Source: CAZHCA01 sp964530825 (GTDB taxonomy: Bacteria; Bacteroidota; Bacteroidia; Chitinophagales; Saprospiraceae). Taken from it: a stretch of 64,000 bases of DNA. Position numbers and translations under genes: made by a program. Under the pieces are notes generated by a model that ran no database searches, was not told where the DNA came from, and saw only the letters and a list, made by a program, of their open reading frames with translations. Each line of letters starts with the position of its first letter. Position 1 is the first letter of the stretch. Shown in pieces: positions 43,898 through 53,000 of this stretch. The stretch spans positions 124,001-188,000 of the forward strand of contig CAZHCA010000006.1 in the NCBI GenBank assembly GCA_964530825.1, in the 5' to 3' direction.

Positions 43898-44586
43898 ATA
43901 CCACACGCATTCTCTACGTAGAAGATGAGCCCTTTATGGCCAAGATTGTGAAAGAAAGCCTGGAAAGTCGCCGCTATCAGGTGCGCACCCTGACGGAAGG
44001 AACTCAAATCCTGGAGGTCCTAAGTGGTTTTCAGCCCCACCTTTGCGTGTTGGATGTGATGCTGCCCAAGGTAGATGGATTTACCCTAGCCCAAGGTATT
44101 CGCACCCAGTATCCGGACCTGCCCATTATTTTTCTGACCGCAAAATCGCGGGCCGAAGATGCGGTTAAGGGCTTTCGCTCGGGTGGTAATGATTACTTGC
44201 GCAAGCCTTTCAGTCTGGAAGAACTGATCGTACGTATTGAAAACTTGTTGCGCCTCCAGCGCGATACTGGGCAGGCCCGGGACGACGCACGGGAAATTAC
44301 TATCGGGGACTATACTTTTTACCCCCAGCGCCTGGAGCTGCATTACGGTGCTCAAGTGCGCCAGCTATCGCACCGCGAATCTGAACTTCTATACATACTC
44401 ACTGCCAATCTGCAGGGGGTAACCTACCGCCGGGATATTCTGCTGGAGATCTGGGGCGACGATCATCTGTTTAATTCCCGTAATCTGGACGTCTACATCA
44501 ATAAGCTACGCAAATACCTGGCTGCCGATGAGCGGGTACAAATCGTGACCCTGAAGGGTGTAGGGTACTTGGTGAAGGTGTTGTAG
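43894..44586 (+). CDS. OmpR-family response regulator
   Basis: A 230-residue cytoplasmic regulator. The receiver has the acidic pocket VEDEP, phospho-acceptor Asp54 (CVLDVMLPKVDG), Thr82 (FLTAKS) and Lys104 (RKPFSLEEL). The C-terminal winged helix (about 133-229) has LSHRESELLYILTANLQG, RRDILLEIWGD and DVYINKLRKYLAAD. The ATGA overlap with the kinase gene makes them a cognate pair. Its likely sites are the GTTAAT tandems at 42381-42417 and 47446-47481. Confidence 0.97.
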   Translation: MNTTRILYVEDEPFMAKIVKESLESRRYQVRTLTEGTQILEVLSGFQPHLCVLDVMLPKVDGFTLAQGIRTQYPDLPIIFLTAKSRAEDAVKGFRSGGNDYLRKPFSLEELIVRIENLLRLQRDTGQARDDAREITIGDYTFYPQRLELHYGAQVRQLSHRESELLYILTANLQGVTYRRDILLEIWGDDHLFNSRNLDVYINKLRKYLAADERVQIVTLKGVGYLVKVL

Positions 44587-44616
44587 CCAGACCAGAACTG
44601 CGGTATTCGGCACGCC

Positions 44617-47394
44617 TTATTTTATCATCCGGAACATTCCCCTTCCGCCCTTCTTTTCGGGGTTCAAGGGGGTGAGGGAATAGGTCAGTCCGGCGGTAAA
44701 AAACCGCCCCAGTGCATTGGTGTTGACATCCTCGACAAAGTTGACATTGGCGTTCTGGCTGACGCGCTGGTTCTGGTTTAATAGGTCGCGTATGGCGAAG
44801 CTCAGTTCGAGGCGGTCGCCCGGTAAAAAGAACCGGGAAAGGCGTGCATTCCAGATCGGAATGTCTTGATTAAAATCATCCTGCAGGCCTCGGTTAAAAG
44901 TATAGTTCAGGTCGGTACCCAGAAAGAGGCGGGCCGGCAGGGTGAGATTCAGCTCCGAAAAAACGACGTGCTGCAAGAAGTCGCCATTAGCCTGGACGCC
45001 TATTTCGTATCGCGTCTGGTTATAGCCCAAGTTATAACCGGCATTGAAATCTATCCGCTTGTTGGGTTCGTAGTTCCAATTGAATTTGGCGTTTGTGTTG
45101 AGCTGACGTTGCTGGCTTTCTTCGCCTTCTACCAGGTTGAATCCAATATGGTAAGAGATGTTACCGCTAAAATTCAGGCGACTATCCAGTCGAGGAAGCT
45201 GAAAGCCATAGTTGAGAAAAGACCGTAGGTTATAGTCATTATCGACGTTTAAAGGGGTAGATACCCGCACCAGGTTTTCGTCGATTTCCACAAAGTTTTG
45301 AATCTTATTTCGGGTGTAAATAAAAGATGTGCTGAAGATAAACACCCTATTGGTGAGTGTACTAAAGGCAAAGTAGCGAGCTGAAAGCCGATGGCGATAG
45401 GCCGGCTCCAGGTTCGGATTGCCGATATAAATGTTCAGCGGGTCAGTATTGTCGATCACGGGCGTGAGCTGCTCGATGCTCGGCTCGTCGATATTGGTGC
45501 GATAATCGATACGTAGATTACGGCTGGAGGAGAAGTTGTAGTTCCAGGTTAGTCCGGGCAAAAAGTTGGTAAAGGACTGGTCCACCTTAGCCTCGATTAG
45601 TGGGAGGTCGCCAAAGAGGTCGGTATGTTGTAAGCCCGCTTCCAGACTAAGGTTGGATGCGTCGCCCACAATGCGGTAGCGCAGGCCACCTCGGTGGTAG
45701 GTGTAGGTGCCGTCATACCGGTTGCTCAGGGCTGGATTGAAACTTTCCTCACCACCGTTGGTGCTGGTGCGATCGAAAACGGCACGTTCGAAATCGGTTT
45801 GGCGGCGGGAAAAATCGTAAAAGGTCTCCAGGAATTGATCTTTCCTCATGGGTTCGGTATAGCGCGCCTCGGCCCCGAGGGTGCGGTTATCAGTCCGTTG
45901 GTCAAAGCGCTGTAGGATACTATCTGCTCGTTGCCCTCCACGGAAGAAAGTGTTGACCGAGTTGTTGAGGCCGTCAATTTGGTTTTTGTTGAAAACAAAG
46001 CGAAGTTCGGTTGTGAGTGTCCGCCCCGGCTTTTCGAACCGCTTGCGGTAAAGTAAGTTGTTGTTGATATTGAAAATATCGCCTTCGGCCGTGTTATCCT
46101 GCACAGTGGTGTTGCGCGGGTCGCCCTTGGCGTCGATGCTTTCGGCATCGAGCTGGGTGCGTGATTCTGTCTGGTTATATGATAGTCGCGTGATAAATTG
46201 GATATTGCTGGTTGAATCCAGCTGGTGGTCAAGCTCTACATCAACCCGGTGATTATCATTGATGCTGTTCTCCTGGGTCTGCTCATCGGTTAGAAAATTC
46301 TCATCCGACAGGAACGTCTCCCTTGCTACATCGGTTGCGATGTTTTTGTCGAAGCGAGCGTAGAAATAACTAGACTGGATTTCGGTTTTGGTACCGAATT
46401 CATGGTTGAAGTTCAATCCGGACGCATAAGTGGTGGTAAATCCAAGTTCCGGTTGCCCAAAATTAATGGGCACCCCAGTGTCTCCCTTTCGGATCCTACC
46501 ACTACGCATGGCTTGCGCACCGCCCATGAAGGACAAATAATCGCCAAACGAGAAACCCTGCTGATTGATGTTATTAGCTTGGCTCAGGAAAGAAAGTTGG
46601 GTGCTTTCTTTGAACCGATTGATATTCGCATTTGTCTCGAAACGCCCCTGATCGCCATACCCGCCGGCGATTTTACCAAAGGCGCCTTTCCTGCGATCGG
46701 GCTTAAGTTCAAGGTTGATGGCTTTTTGCTCCTGGCCATCGTCGATGCCTGTAAATTCCGCCTGGTCGGATTTCCGGTCGAAGACCTGCACCTTATCTAC
46801 GGCATCGGCCGGTAAGTTTTTGATGGCCACCTTGGGGTCCCGGCCAAAAAAGGATTTGCCATCCACCAGGACTTCCTTGACATTTTCGCCCTGGGCCTTG
46901 ATGTTGCCGTCATTGTCGACCTCCACGCCCGGTAGTTCTTTGAGGAGGTCCTCCACTGTAGCGTTGGGCCGGGTACCAAAGGAAGCGGCGTCGAATTCGA
47001 TGGTGTCTTTTTTGAGTAGCACCGGTGGTCGTTTATCGGTTACCGTGACCTCTTCGATTTGGGAGCTAGAACTGCTCAACCGGATCACGCCGAGGTCGGG
47101 ATTTTTATTCGCTTCGTTCAGCATTAGGGTGTCAGTGCGGGTGGCATACCCTACATAGGAGATCTGTAATAAGTAGCTGCCTGGGTCGACCTTTTGCATT
47201 TGAAACCGCCCCTTATCATCAGTGACGCCGAATGATGCCAGAACCGAATCCTGGACTTGTAATAGCATTAGGGTAGCACTCACCAGCGGTTCACCCGTCT
47301 CACTAGTCACTATTCCACGGGGAATAATGGTTTGTGCTGAAAGGCCGGTTGCCAACAAAAGAGCTATCAATGAGGGAAAGAGTGCGCAACGCAT
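44617..47394 (-). CDS. TonB-dependent outer-membrane receptor (OMP_b-brl_3 type)
   Basis: A 925-residue receptor: signal peptide (1-20), carboxypeptidase-regulatory-like domain (about 23-100; GEPLVSATLMLLQVQDS), a plug region with SFGTRPNATVEDLLKELPGV and VDGKSFFGRDPKVAIKNLP, then a long beta-barrel. The plug and barrel pattern places it with the barrel family common beside GLPGLI genes, not with SusC. The substrate is unknown, possibly a metal or peptide. It converges on the response regulator gene (30-base gap), and its upstream region carries the GTTAAT tandem. Confidence 0.93.
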   Translation of the reverse strand: MRCALFPSLIALLLATGLSAQTIIPRGIVTSETGEPLVSATLMLLQVQDSVLASFGVTDDKGRFQMQKVDPGSYLLQISYVGYATRTDTLMLNEANKNPDLGVIRLSSSSSQIEEVTVTDKRPPVLLKKDTIEFDAASFGTRPNATVEDLLKELPGVEVDNDGNIKAQGENVKEVLVDGKSFFGRDPKVAIKNLPADAVDKVQVFDRKSDQAEFTGIDDGQEQKAINLELKPDRRKGAFGKIAGGYGDQGRFETNANINRFKESTQLSFLSQANNINQQGFSFGDYLSFMGGAQAMRSGRIRKGDTGVPINFGQPELGFTTTYASGLNFNHEFGTKTEIQSSYFYARFDKNIATDVARETFLSDENFLTDEQTQENSINDNHRVDVELDHQLDSTSNIQFITRLSYNQTESRTQLDAESIDAKGDPRNTTVQDNTAEGDIFNINNNLLYRKRFEKPGRTLTTELRFVFNKNQIDGLNNSVNTFFRGGQRADSILQRFDQRTDNRTLGAEARYTEPMRKDQFLETFYDFSRRQTDFERAVFDRTSTNGGEESFNPALSNRYDGTYTYHRGGLRYRIVGDASNLSLEAGLQHTDLFGDLPLIEAKVDQSFTNFLPGLTWNYNFSSSRNLRIDYRTNIDEPSIEQLTPVIDNTDPLNIYIGNPNLEPAYRHRLSARYFAFSTLTNRVFIFSTSFIYTRNKIQNFVEIDENLVRVSTPLNVDNDYNLRSFLNYGFQLPRLDSRLNFSGNISYHIGFNLVEGEESQQRQLNTNAKFNWNYEPNKRIDFNAGYNLGYNQTRYEIGVQANGDFLQHVVFSELNLTLPARLFLGTDLNYTFNRGLQDDFNQDIPIWNARLSRFFLPGDRLELSFAIRDLLNQNQRVSQNANVNFVEDVNTNALGRFFTAGLTYSLTPLNPEKKGGRGMFRMIK

Positions 47395-47445
47395 AAGCCT
47401 GAAATTGATTCGAGGTAAAATTACTATGAATCGTCTAAGCCTACG

Positions 47446-47481
47446 CTTAATTTAGCTTGGTGATAGTTAATTTAGGTTAAT
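47446..47481. promoter_or_regulatory. Tandem GTTAAT element, copy 2
   Basis: Four half-sites in exact 10-base phase: CTTAAT (47446), CTTGGT (47456), GTTAAT (47466) and GTTAAT (47476). The last two form GTTAATTTAGGTTAAT, identical to the core at 42402-42417; the first two read CTTAATTTAGCTTGGT, an apparent degenerate duplicate. It is located between the divergent TonB-receptor and CHY-zinc-finger genes, 42 bases before the latter's ATG. Confidence 0.65.
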
Positions 47482-47523
47482 GAGGGGTAGGGGATTAAGT
47501 AAAGGCACTCTTTAGGTAGTAAC

Positions 47524-47865
47524 ATGAAAAACGTATCAAAGCCATACGACGTCCAAGGGCTGGAACTCGACCCGCAGACCCGCTGTCGGCACTGGAACTC
47601 GGAGCGCGACATTGTTGCCATTCGGCTGCCTTGCTGCGATGCGTACTACGCCTGCTACGAATGCCATGTCGCACTGGCCGGCCACCCAGCAGCGCGCTGG
47701 CCAAAATCCGCTTTCGCTACCGAGCAGGCTGTACTTTGCGGCGCCTGTCGAACCACGCTCACCATTGAAGCTTATCTCCGTTGTGGAGACGCCTGTCCCC
47801 ACTGTGGGGCCGCCTTCAATCCCGGATGCCGGTTGCACCGGCATTTGTATTTTGAAAAAAGCTAG
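47524..47865 (+). CDS. CHY zinc-finger protein
   Basis: A 113-residue cytoplasmic protein with a dense set of zinc ligands in the CHY-finger order: CRHW (21-24), CC (37-38), CYECH (44-48), CGAC (72-75), CPHC (91-94) and a C-terminal HRH. This covers the family's three-zinc fold almost entirely, without extra domains. Bacterial members are uncharacterised; the yeast relative Hot13 acts in zinc/redox handling of a mitochondrial import factor. A nearly adjacent pseudogene follows on the same strand. Confidence 0.9.
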   Translation: MKNVSKPYDVQGLELDPQTRCRHWNSERDIVAIRLPCCDAYYACYECHVALAGHPAARWPKSAFATEQAVLCGACRTTLTIEAYLRCGDACPHCGAAFNPGCRLHRHLYFEKS

Positions 47866-47915
47866 AAATGAGTAGAGAATTCCTTACTTTTTCTATACAA
47901 ACCAAAATTTCGCTT

Positions 47916-49893
47916 ATGATGAAATGGATCGTTTTTTCCCTAACCATTCTGGCAACCTCTACTTTTTCGGTCGCCCAATCGGTCCTGACGCCAATGGATG
48001 TTGCCAACATCAAAACCGTTAGTTCCGCTCTACTTTCGGACGATAGCGGTACCGTAATTTATACCCTGCGCGTATATCCCTACCCGACGGAGGAAAATGC
48101 GCCGGCCACCATCCAGATGCACCTGTTGGATGTGGACCGCGTCGAATCTCGCCCCTTCCTCACGCGTAGCAGCGCTTCCCAGGTTGCCTTTCGGCCCGGC
48201 CACAATAGCGTGACCTTTCTCGCACGCCTGGGCCAGGATAAATAAATCTACGACCCTCTATGAAATATCGCTCGAGGGGGGCGAGGCGACTCCCCTTTAC
48301 CACCATTCCACTTCGATCCGCTCGTACGAGTGGTCGGCCGACGGCCAATCCTTAGCCTTCATTGCTGCTGAGCCTAAGACGGAAACGAGTGAGGAGAAGC
48401 TCCCCTATGGACCTATTGAATACTAGCAAAACCTGACCTATGCCCATGGCTACCTACTCGATCTCGAGCAAGGTAAGCCCCAGAAGATTGGTCTCGAGGG
48501 ACATGTTTCCGGCTTACACTGGAGCCCCGACGGTGAACATGTAGCCGTGGTGGCCTCGCCTACCCCTTTGGTAGACGACTTCTACATGAAGCGGGGCGTT
48601 TTCATCTTTTCAACCGATGATCCAAGTGCGCCCAAAACTACCGTTGACCACAGCGCTAAGCTCGGTGCTATGGCCTGGAGCCCCAATGGTCAGCAACTGG
48701 CTATGATTGCCGGGGCCCACATTAATGATCCCATCGACGGGCGGTTGTTTGTGGTCCCCGTAGAGGGAGGTGAGCCAACTTCCCTTTATCCTGACTATAA
48801 AGGGAAGTTTGAGTCTATCGAATGGGTGGATAACGAAACCATAGTCTTTCTGGCTAGCGAAGGCGTGTGGAGTGTTTTAGGAACTACCAAAGCAGACGGC
48901 ACCCGTCGGAAAATGATCACCGAAAAAGAAGGTCCGATTATCCGACAGTTCCATCGCAATCCGCAAGGGCATTATGTTTTGGTGGCTGATACGCCCCAAC
49001 ACCCCGCTGAGGTGTACCTGCTAGAAGAAGGTAGCAAGCGCCCCAGGCGCATGACCAACCACAATCCCTGGCTGGACGAGCGCGATCTGTCACAGCAAGC
49101 GGTCGTGAACTACAAAGCGCAGGATGGGATGGAATTGGAAGGATTGCTGATCTACCCCAATAATTTTGAAAAAGACAAAAAATACCCGCTGGTCACCGTG
49201 GTCCACGGTGGCCCCGAATCGCACTACAGTAACGGTTGGGTGACCGGCTATTCCGCTCCCGGCCAGATGGCTGCCGGTGAGGGAATGGCGGTTTTTTATC
49301 CCAACTATCGGGGCAGCACCGGTCGCGGTGTTGCATTTGCCATGTCTAGCCAACGTGATCTGGCAGGCAAGGAATTCGACGATGTGGTCGACGGGGTAGA
49401 CCACCTGATCGAGATGGGCCTGGTCGATGGCGATAAGGTTGGTGTAACGGGGGGCTCTTACGGCGGCTACGCTACGGGCTGGCTGTCAACCAAATATACC
49501 GACCGCTTCGCCGCCGGTGTCATGTTCGTCGGTATCAGCGATAACATCTCAAAATGGGGGACGAGCGATATCCCCGAAGAACTTTATCTCGTACATGCCC
49601 GTAAGCGCATCTGGGAAGACTACGAGTTTTTCCTCAAGCGCAGCCCGATCTACTATGCCGGCGAGGCCAAGACGCCCCTGCTCATTATGGCGGGAGCTGA
49701 AGATACCCGTGTCGACCCTAGTCAATCGATGGAACTCTACCGCCATATCAAGACTCGCACCGACACACCGGTAGAGTTGATCCTATACCCCGGCGAGGGG
49801 CACGGTAATCGCAACTCGACCGCGCGCTATGACTATAGCCTGCGTATGTTGGGGTGGTTTAATAAGTATTTGCTAAATGAGGTGAAGCCGTAA
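47916..49893 (+). pseudogene. S9 (prolyl oligopeptidase-type) peptidase gene, disrupted
   Basis: The region encodes an acyl-aminoacyl-peptidase-like protein in pieces. Piece 1 (47916-48245) has a signal peptide and the first propeller strands and ends in GQDK-stop. Homology resumes in the +1 frame near 48250 (TLYEISLEGGEATPLYHH), is cut by a TAG at 48424-48426, then continues in that frame to 49893. The catalytic triad lies in the last piece: Ser in GGSYGGY, Asp in AGAEDTRVD, His in YPGEGHGNR, all intact. One frameshift plus one stop indicate a pseudogene, or two sequencing errors. A GTG at 48547 could in principle start a truncated, unsecreted hydrolase. Confidence 0.85.
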
Positions 49894-49906
49894 AAGCAAT
49901 TCCGAA

Positions 49907-49946
49907 TAAAAAAACCGCTTTCCTATTTTGGGAAGCGGCTTTTTTA
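49907..49946. terminator. Bidirectional intrinsic terminator
   Basis: CCGCTTTCC (49915-49923) pairs with GGGAAGCGG (49930-49938) through nine pairs including one T-G, with loop TATTTT. An A-run precedes and a T-run follows the stem, so it can stop transcription from both the S9 pseudogene (+) and the tRNA gene (-). Confidence 0.85.
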
Positions 49947-49948
49947 AG

Positions 49949-50020
49949 TGGTCCCGCTAGGAATCGAACCTAGATCTCAGGCTCCGGAAACCTGCATACT
50001 ATCCGTTGTACTACGGGACC
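49949..50020 (-). tRNA. tRNA-Arg (anticodon CCG)
   Basis: A 72-nt cloverleaf on the - strand: acceptor GGTCCCG/CGGGACC, anticodon stem CAGGT/GCCTG with loop TTCCGGA (anticodon CCG), T arm CTAGG-TTCGATT-CCTAG, discriminator A, no encoded CCA. It reads CGG codons and is followed directly by the terminator at 49907-49946. Confidence 0.96.
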
Positions 50021-50257
50021 TACCTAAGATAGGAGTGCAAATATACGACTTTTTGGGTTGTTGAAGCAAGGACTTTTTGGGGGGATAGGAACGACAGAAT
50101 CGTTTTCCGCCAACCGCTGCGCGGGCCGGGAAGTGTAGGAGCTACCTTTGGTGCCGGGTCAATGGAGGGTAGGGCATTATCTTGTGCATTCTCCACCTCG
50201 ACCGAAGACTGCTGTCCTTTATTAACCGCTTGTCTCAACAAGCTCTATCCTTCCACC

Positions 50258-51229
50258 CTAGGTTGCGCGCAGCATGCGGCCGACCCTCCCTCCCGAAACC
50301 AATTGCGCAACCTCCCGGGCGCATCCCCAGCATAACGTAAATCCCGCTCCTCCGTGTCCGTAATTATGCACGATGGCACGGTCCGGCTCCCGTTCCAACC
50401 TTACGGAGGGGCGACCAGGCCGTAAACCTACCTGTACTGCTTTCAGGGAATCGGAATGAAAATTGGGTTCGATGCGGCGGCATCTTTCCAGGATGGCTTC
50501 CTGAACGTCTTTCCGGGGCCTCAGATCATATTGGTATCGCTCGGCGGTGCCGCCCAGGATGATTCCATCGGATCGGTTGATGAGGTAGGCCAACGCATTG
50601 GGGCCGTGGTCGTCGACCCAGGAACGCAGGCCTGGTTGCGGCTGCAACTGCAGGACTTGCCCGCGCACCGGAAAAAGGGTCTCATCCTGTGCTAGCTGAC
50701 GCGCCCCGAGGCCGCTGCAGTTGACCACCCAGTCGCAGTGGTCCAGGAGTTTGTCTAGGGATGCTACGGTGACCTGCTTAAGTTGCCCCCCCTCGTCTTG
50801 TAACCGCTGGACCAGCCAGGGCAGGTAGTGCTGCGTTTCGGCAAGTGGTACGCGAGCAATGTAGCCTTGGTGATAACCCTTGGGGAGTTCTTCGGGATTG
50901 GCTGCCCGAACGTACCCATCGGGTATGCCCTTCAGCCAGGCCGTTTCGGCCGGATCGCTGGTGAGTACCAGGAAATCCGTCAGGTAAACTCCCGAACCTG
51001 TGGCCTTAGCGTCCACCAGCAATTGGCGAAAGGTAGCCAGCCCCCAAGGGTTGGCCTTTTCCATGGGCGCGACCGCATAGGGGAACCAAATGGCGGCAGC
51101 TACGGCTGAAGTGGTTTCCGCCGGTAGTTCGCGGGTCAAGACGCGGACCTGGTGGCCGGCAGCCTGCAATGTCAGCGCAGTAGATAAACCGCTGATCCCG
51201 GCTCCCACCACGATTATACGGTAAGGCAT
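50258..51229 (-). CDS. D-amino-acid oxidase family FAD enzyme
   Basis: Oxidises D-amino acids to keto acids with release of peroxide; 323 residues, cytoplasmic. The FAD-binding motif is VVGAGISGLST (about 7-17), followed by AAAIWFPY, VVNCSGLGARQLA and VRGQVLQLQP. The C-terminal signatures are VGLRPGRPSVRLE (with the substrate-carboxylate Arg) and HNYGHGGAGFTLCWGCA, which are diagnostic of DAAO. The CWG in place of the usual SWG is a small variation. It is transcribed from its own promoter, divergent from gldA. Confidence 0.94.
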   Translation of the reverse strand: MPYRIIVVGAGISGLSTALTLQAAGHQVRVLTRELPAETTSAVAAAIWFPYAVAPMEKANPWGLATFRQLLVDAKATGSGVYLTDFLVLTSDPAETAWLKGIPDGYVRAANPEELPKGYHQGYIARVPLAETQHYLPWLVQRLQDEGGQLKQVTVASLDKLLDHCDWVVNCSGLGARQLAQDETLFPVRGQVLQLQPQPGLRSWVDDHGPNALAYLINRSDGIILGGTAERYQYDLRPRKDVQEAILERCRRIEPNFHSDSLKAVQVGLRPGRPSVRLEREPDRAIVHNYGHGGAGFTLCWGCAREVAQLVSGGRVGRMLRAT

Positions 51230-51242
51230 GCTTTTGCTTTTT

Positions 51243-51250
51243 CAAAAATA
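51243..51250 (-). promoter_or_regulatory. -7 promoter box of the D-amino-acid oxidase gene
   Basis: On the - strand this reads TATTTTTG, a perfect TAnnTTTG box, 13 bases before the ATG at 51229, implying a very short leader. No clear -33 TTG was seen. Confidence 0.5.
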
Positions 51251-51356
51251 AGAAACAACCCGAAGAATGGTTTGCGATCCGTAAAGGTGGAACATCGCAG
51301 AGCACTCGAAATTTAGTAGCTTTACAAATCGTTTACGGAGGGAAAAATGCACGGGT

Positions 51357-52280
51357 ATGTCGGTTGAAGTAAACCAGTTAACCAAAATCTACAACGAGCA
51401 GCGCGCGGTCGACAACGTGACTTTTCGCGCTCAACCGGGCGAGATCCTGGGGTTTCTGGGACCCAACGGGGCGGGTAAAAGCACGATCATGAAAATCATC
51501 ACCTGTTTTTTGCCGCAAACCGGAGGGCAAGTCGAAGTGTGTGGTCACGACACCATTCGGGCATCCAAAGCTGTGCGTCGCCTCATTGGATACCTACCGG
51601 AGAACAATCCGCTCTACAAAGATATGTACGTGCGCGAGTATCTGCGCTTCGTAGCACGCCTGCACAAGCTGGACCGCCTTGATGCACGCGTGCGCGACAT
51701 GATTGAACGCACCGGGCTGGAACGAGAGCAGAAAAAGCCGATCGGGGCCCTCTCTAAAGGCTACCGGCAACGGGTAGGATTGGCCCAGGCGTTACTGCAT
51801 GATCCGGAGGTGCTCGTCCTGGATGAACCCACGTCGGGGCTCGACCCTAACCAATTGGCCGAAATCCGCCGGCTGATCCAAGACCTGGGTAAGGAAAAAA
51901 CCGTAATCTTTTCCACCCATATCATGCAAGAGGTACAGGCACTCTGCGACCGCGTACTGATCATCAATCAGGGCAAGATCGTAGCGAACGATCCCATCGA
52001 GCGTCTGCAGGAGCGCATACAGGGCGAAATGGTGATAACGGTCGGATTCGATAGCGCGGTGCAGGAGGCCCAGCTACGCCGTATTGACCACGTCAAGCGG
52101 ATCAAACACTTGGGTAAAAATCGTTGGCAGCTAACCTCCGACCGAAAGCAGGATATCCGGCCCGATGTGTTCCGGTTCGCAGTCGACCGGAAACTGGTCC
52201 TCCTGGAGATGCACCGTGACGCTTTCACGGTGGAGGACGTTTTTCAACAACTGACGCAAACGCAAGCTGAGCATTCATGA
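51357..52280 (+). CDS. gldA: Gliding-motility ABC transporter ATP-binding protein GldA
   Basis: A 307-residue cytoplasmic ATPase that powers the GldFG membrane complex. Motifs: Walker A GPNGAGKS (35-42), Q-loop near LIGYLPENNPLYKDMYVREY, signature LSKGYRQRVGLAQAL (about 135-149), Walker B LVLDEPTSGLDPNQ, and H-loop STHIMQEV. The C-terminal extension after about residue 220 is as in GldA. The GGAGG at about 51337 is better spaced for an out-of-frame six-codon ATG at 51347 than for the ATG used here. The stop overlaps the next gene by four bases. Confidence 0.95.
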   Translation: MSVEVNQLTKIYNEQRAVDNVTFRAQPGEILGFLGPNGAGKSTIMKIITCFLPQTGGQVEVCGHDTIRASKAVRRLIGYLPENNPLYKDMYVREYLRFVARLHKLDRLDARVRDMIERTGLEREQKKPIGALSKGYRQRVGLAQALLHDPEVLVLDEPTSGLDPNQLAEIRRLIQDLGKEKTVIFSTHIMQEVQALCDRVLIINQGKIVANDPIERLQERIQGEMVITVGFDSAVQEAQLRRIDHVKRIKHLGKNRWQLTSDRKQDIRPDVFRFAVDRKLVLLEMHRDAFTVEDVFQQLTQTQAEHS

Positions 52281-52948
52281 ACAATCACCTTATACCTTTA
52301 ATCTTGTCCCTCCTGCTGCTGTTTCCATCCGCTGTGCAGGGGCAGGTGCCCAATCTGACCGAAGGTATTTATTTTACCTTCGACCAATTTCGGCAAAACC
52401 GTCCCGCCATTACCTGGGATAAGCTGCGGGGCAGCATTGCCGTCAATGACGAGACACGTACCCTCCAAATTGAAGATTTAATGATGACCGAAACCGGAGC
52501 GATCATTCCCCGGGATACGCTTTGGGGACTTACGGTAGAAGGCGAGGTGTATGTTCGGGTCCCGGCCGATACCCTGGGCAAGGACCTGTCGATCTTCGCC
52601 GGTCTCTACGAATGGGGGCAGCTCACACGTTTCTCTTACGAAGCGTTGGTAGCTCGTGAAGTCGAAATTAGTGCTTACAACCCCTTGACCGGTAAGCCCT
52701 TCCGCAAGGGTAAGGTAGTGCGCAAAGACTACGAGCGCCAGCATGCTTTGCTCGACCTCAGTACAGGGGAAATGATGCTCCTGCAGCCCAAAGTTCTGAC
52801 GGCTTATTGGCGGCAGTACGCGCCCTCTCTCGCCGACCGGGCCGAGGAACTGATTGGCGACGAACGGGATCGTACGCCCAGCGAGTTGCAGGGTTTGGTA
52901 AATGCCTATAATACAGTACACGAAGTAACGTTTCCGAAAGGGGAGTAG
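52277..52948 (+). CDS. Secreted protein of unknown function inside the gld cluster
   Basis: A 223-residue protein with a signal peptide (about 1-22, ending AVQGQ). The mature part shows no known motif; it starts NLTEGIYFTFDQFRQNRP, a 'progress through the frame' pattern seen in small secreted Bacteroidota proteins, and contains LSIFAGLYEWGQLTRFSYEAL and a C-terminal helical part with DERDRTPSELQ. It overlaps gldA by ATGA and precedes gldF by 52 bases, so it is coexpressed with the transporter and may be a periplasmic accessory. Confidence 0.85.
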   Translation: MNNHLIPLILSLLLLFPSAVQGQVPNLTEGIYFTFDQFRQNRPAITWDKLRGSIAVNDETRTLQIEDLMMTETGAIIPRDTLWGLTVEGEVYVRVPADTLGKDLSIFAGLYEWGQLTRFSYEALVAREVEISAYNPLTGKPFRKGKVVRKDYERQHALLDLSTGEMMLLQPKVLTAYWRQYAPSLADRAEELIGDERDRTPSELQGLVNAYNTVHEVTFPKGE

Positions 52949-53000
52949 AAGGGGCAGGGCGGGAGCCTTTATCCAACTGCTTGTCCCCAAAATAAGCACT

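Noticed and set aside
50020..50241. - strand frame downstream of the D-amino-acid oxidase gene
   Set aside because: It needs a TTG start, ends against the tRNA gene and has low-complexity, motif-free content.
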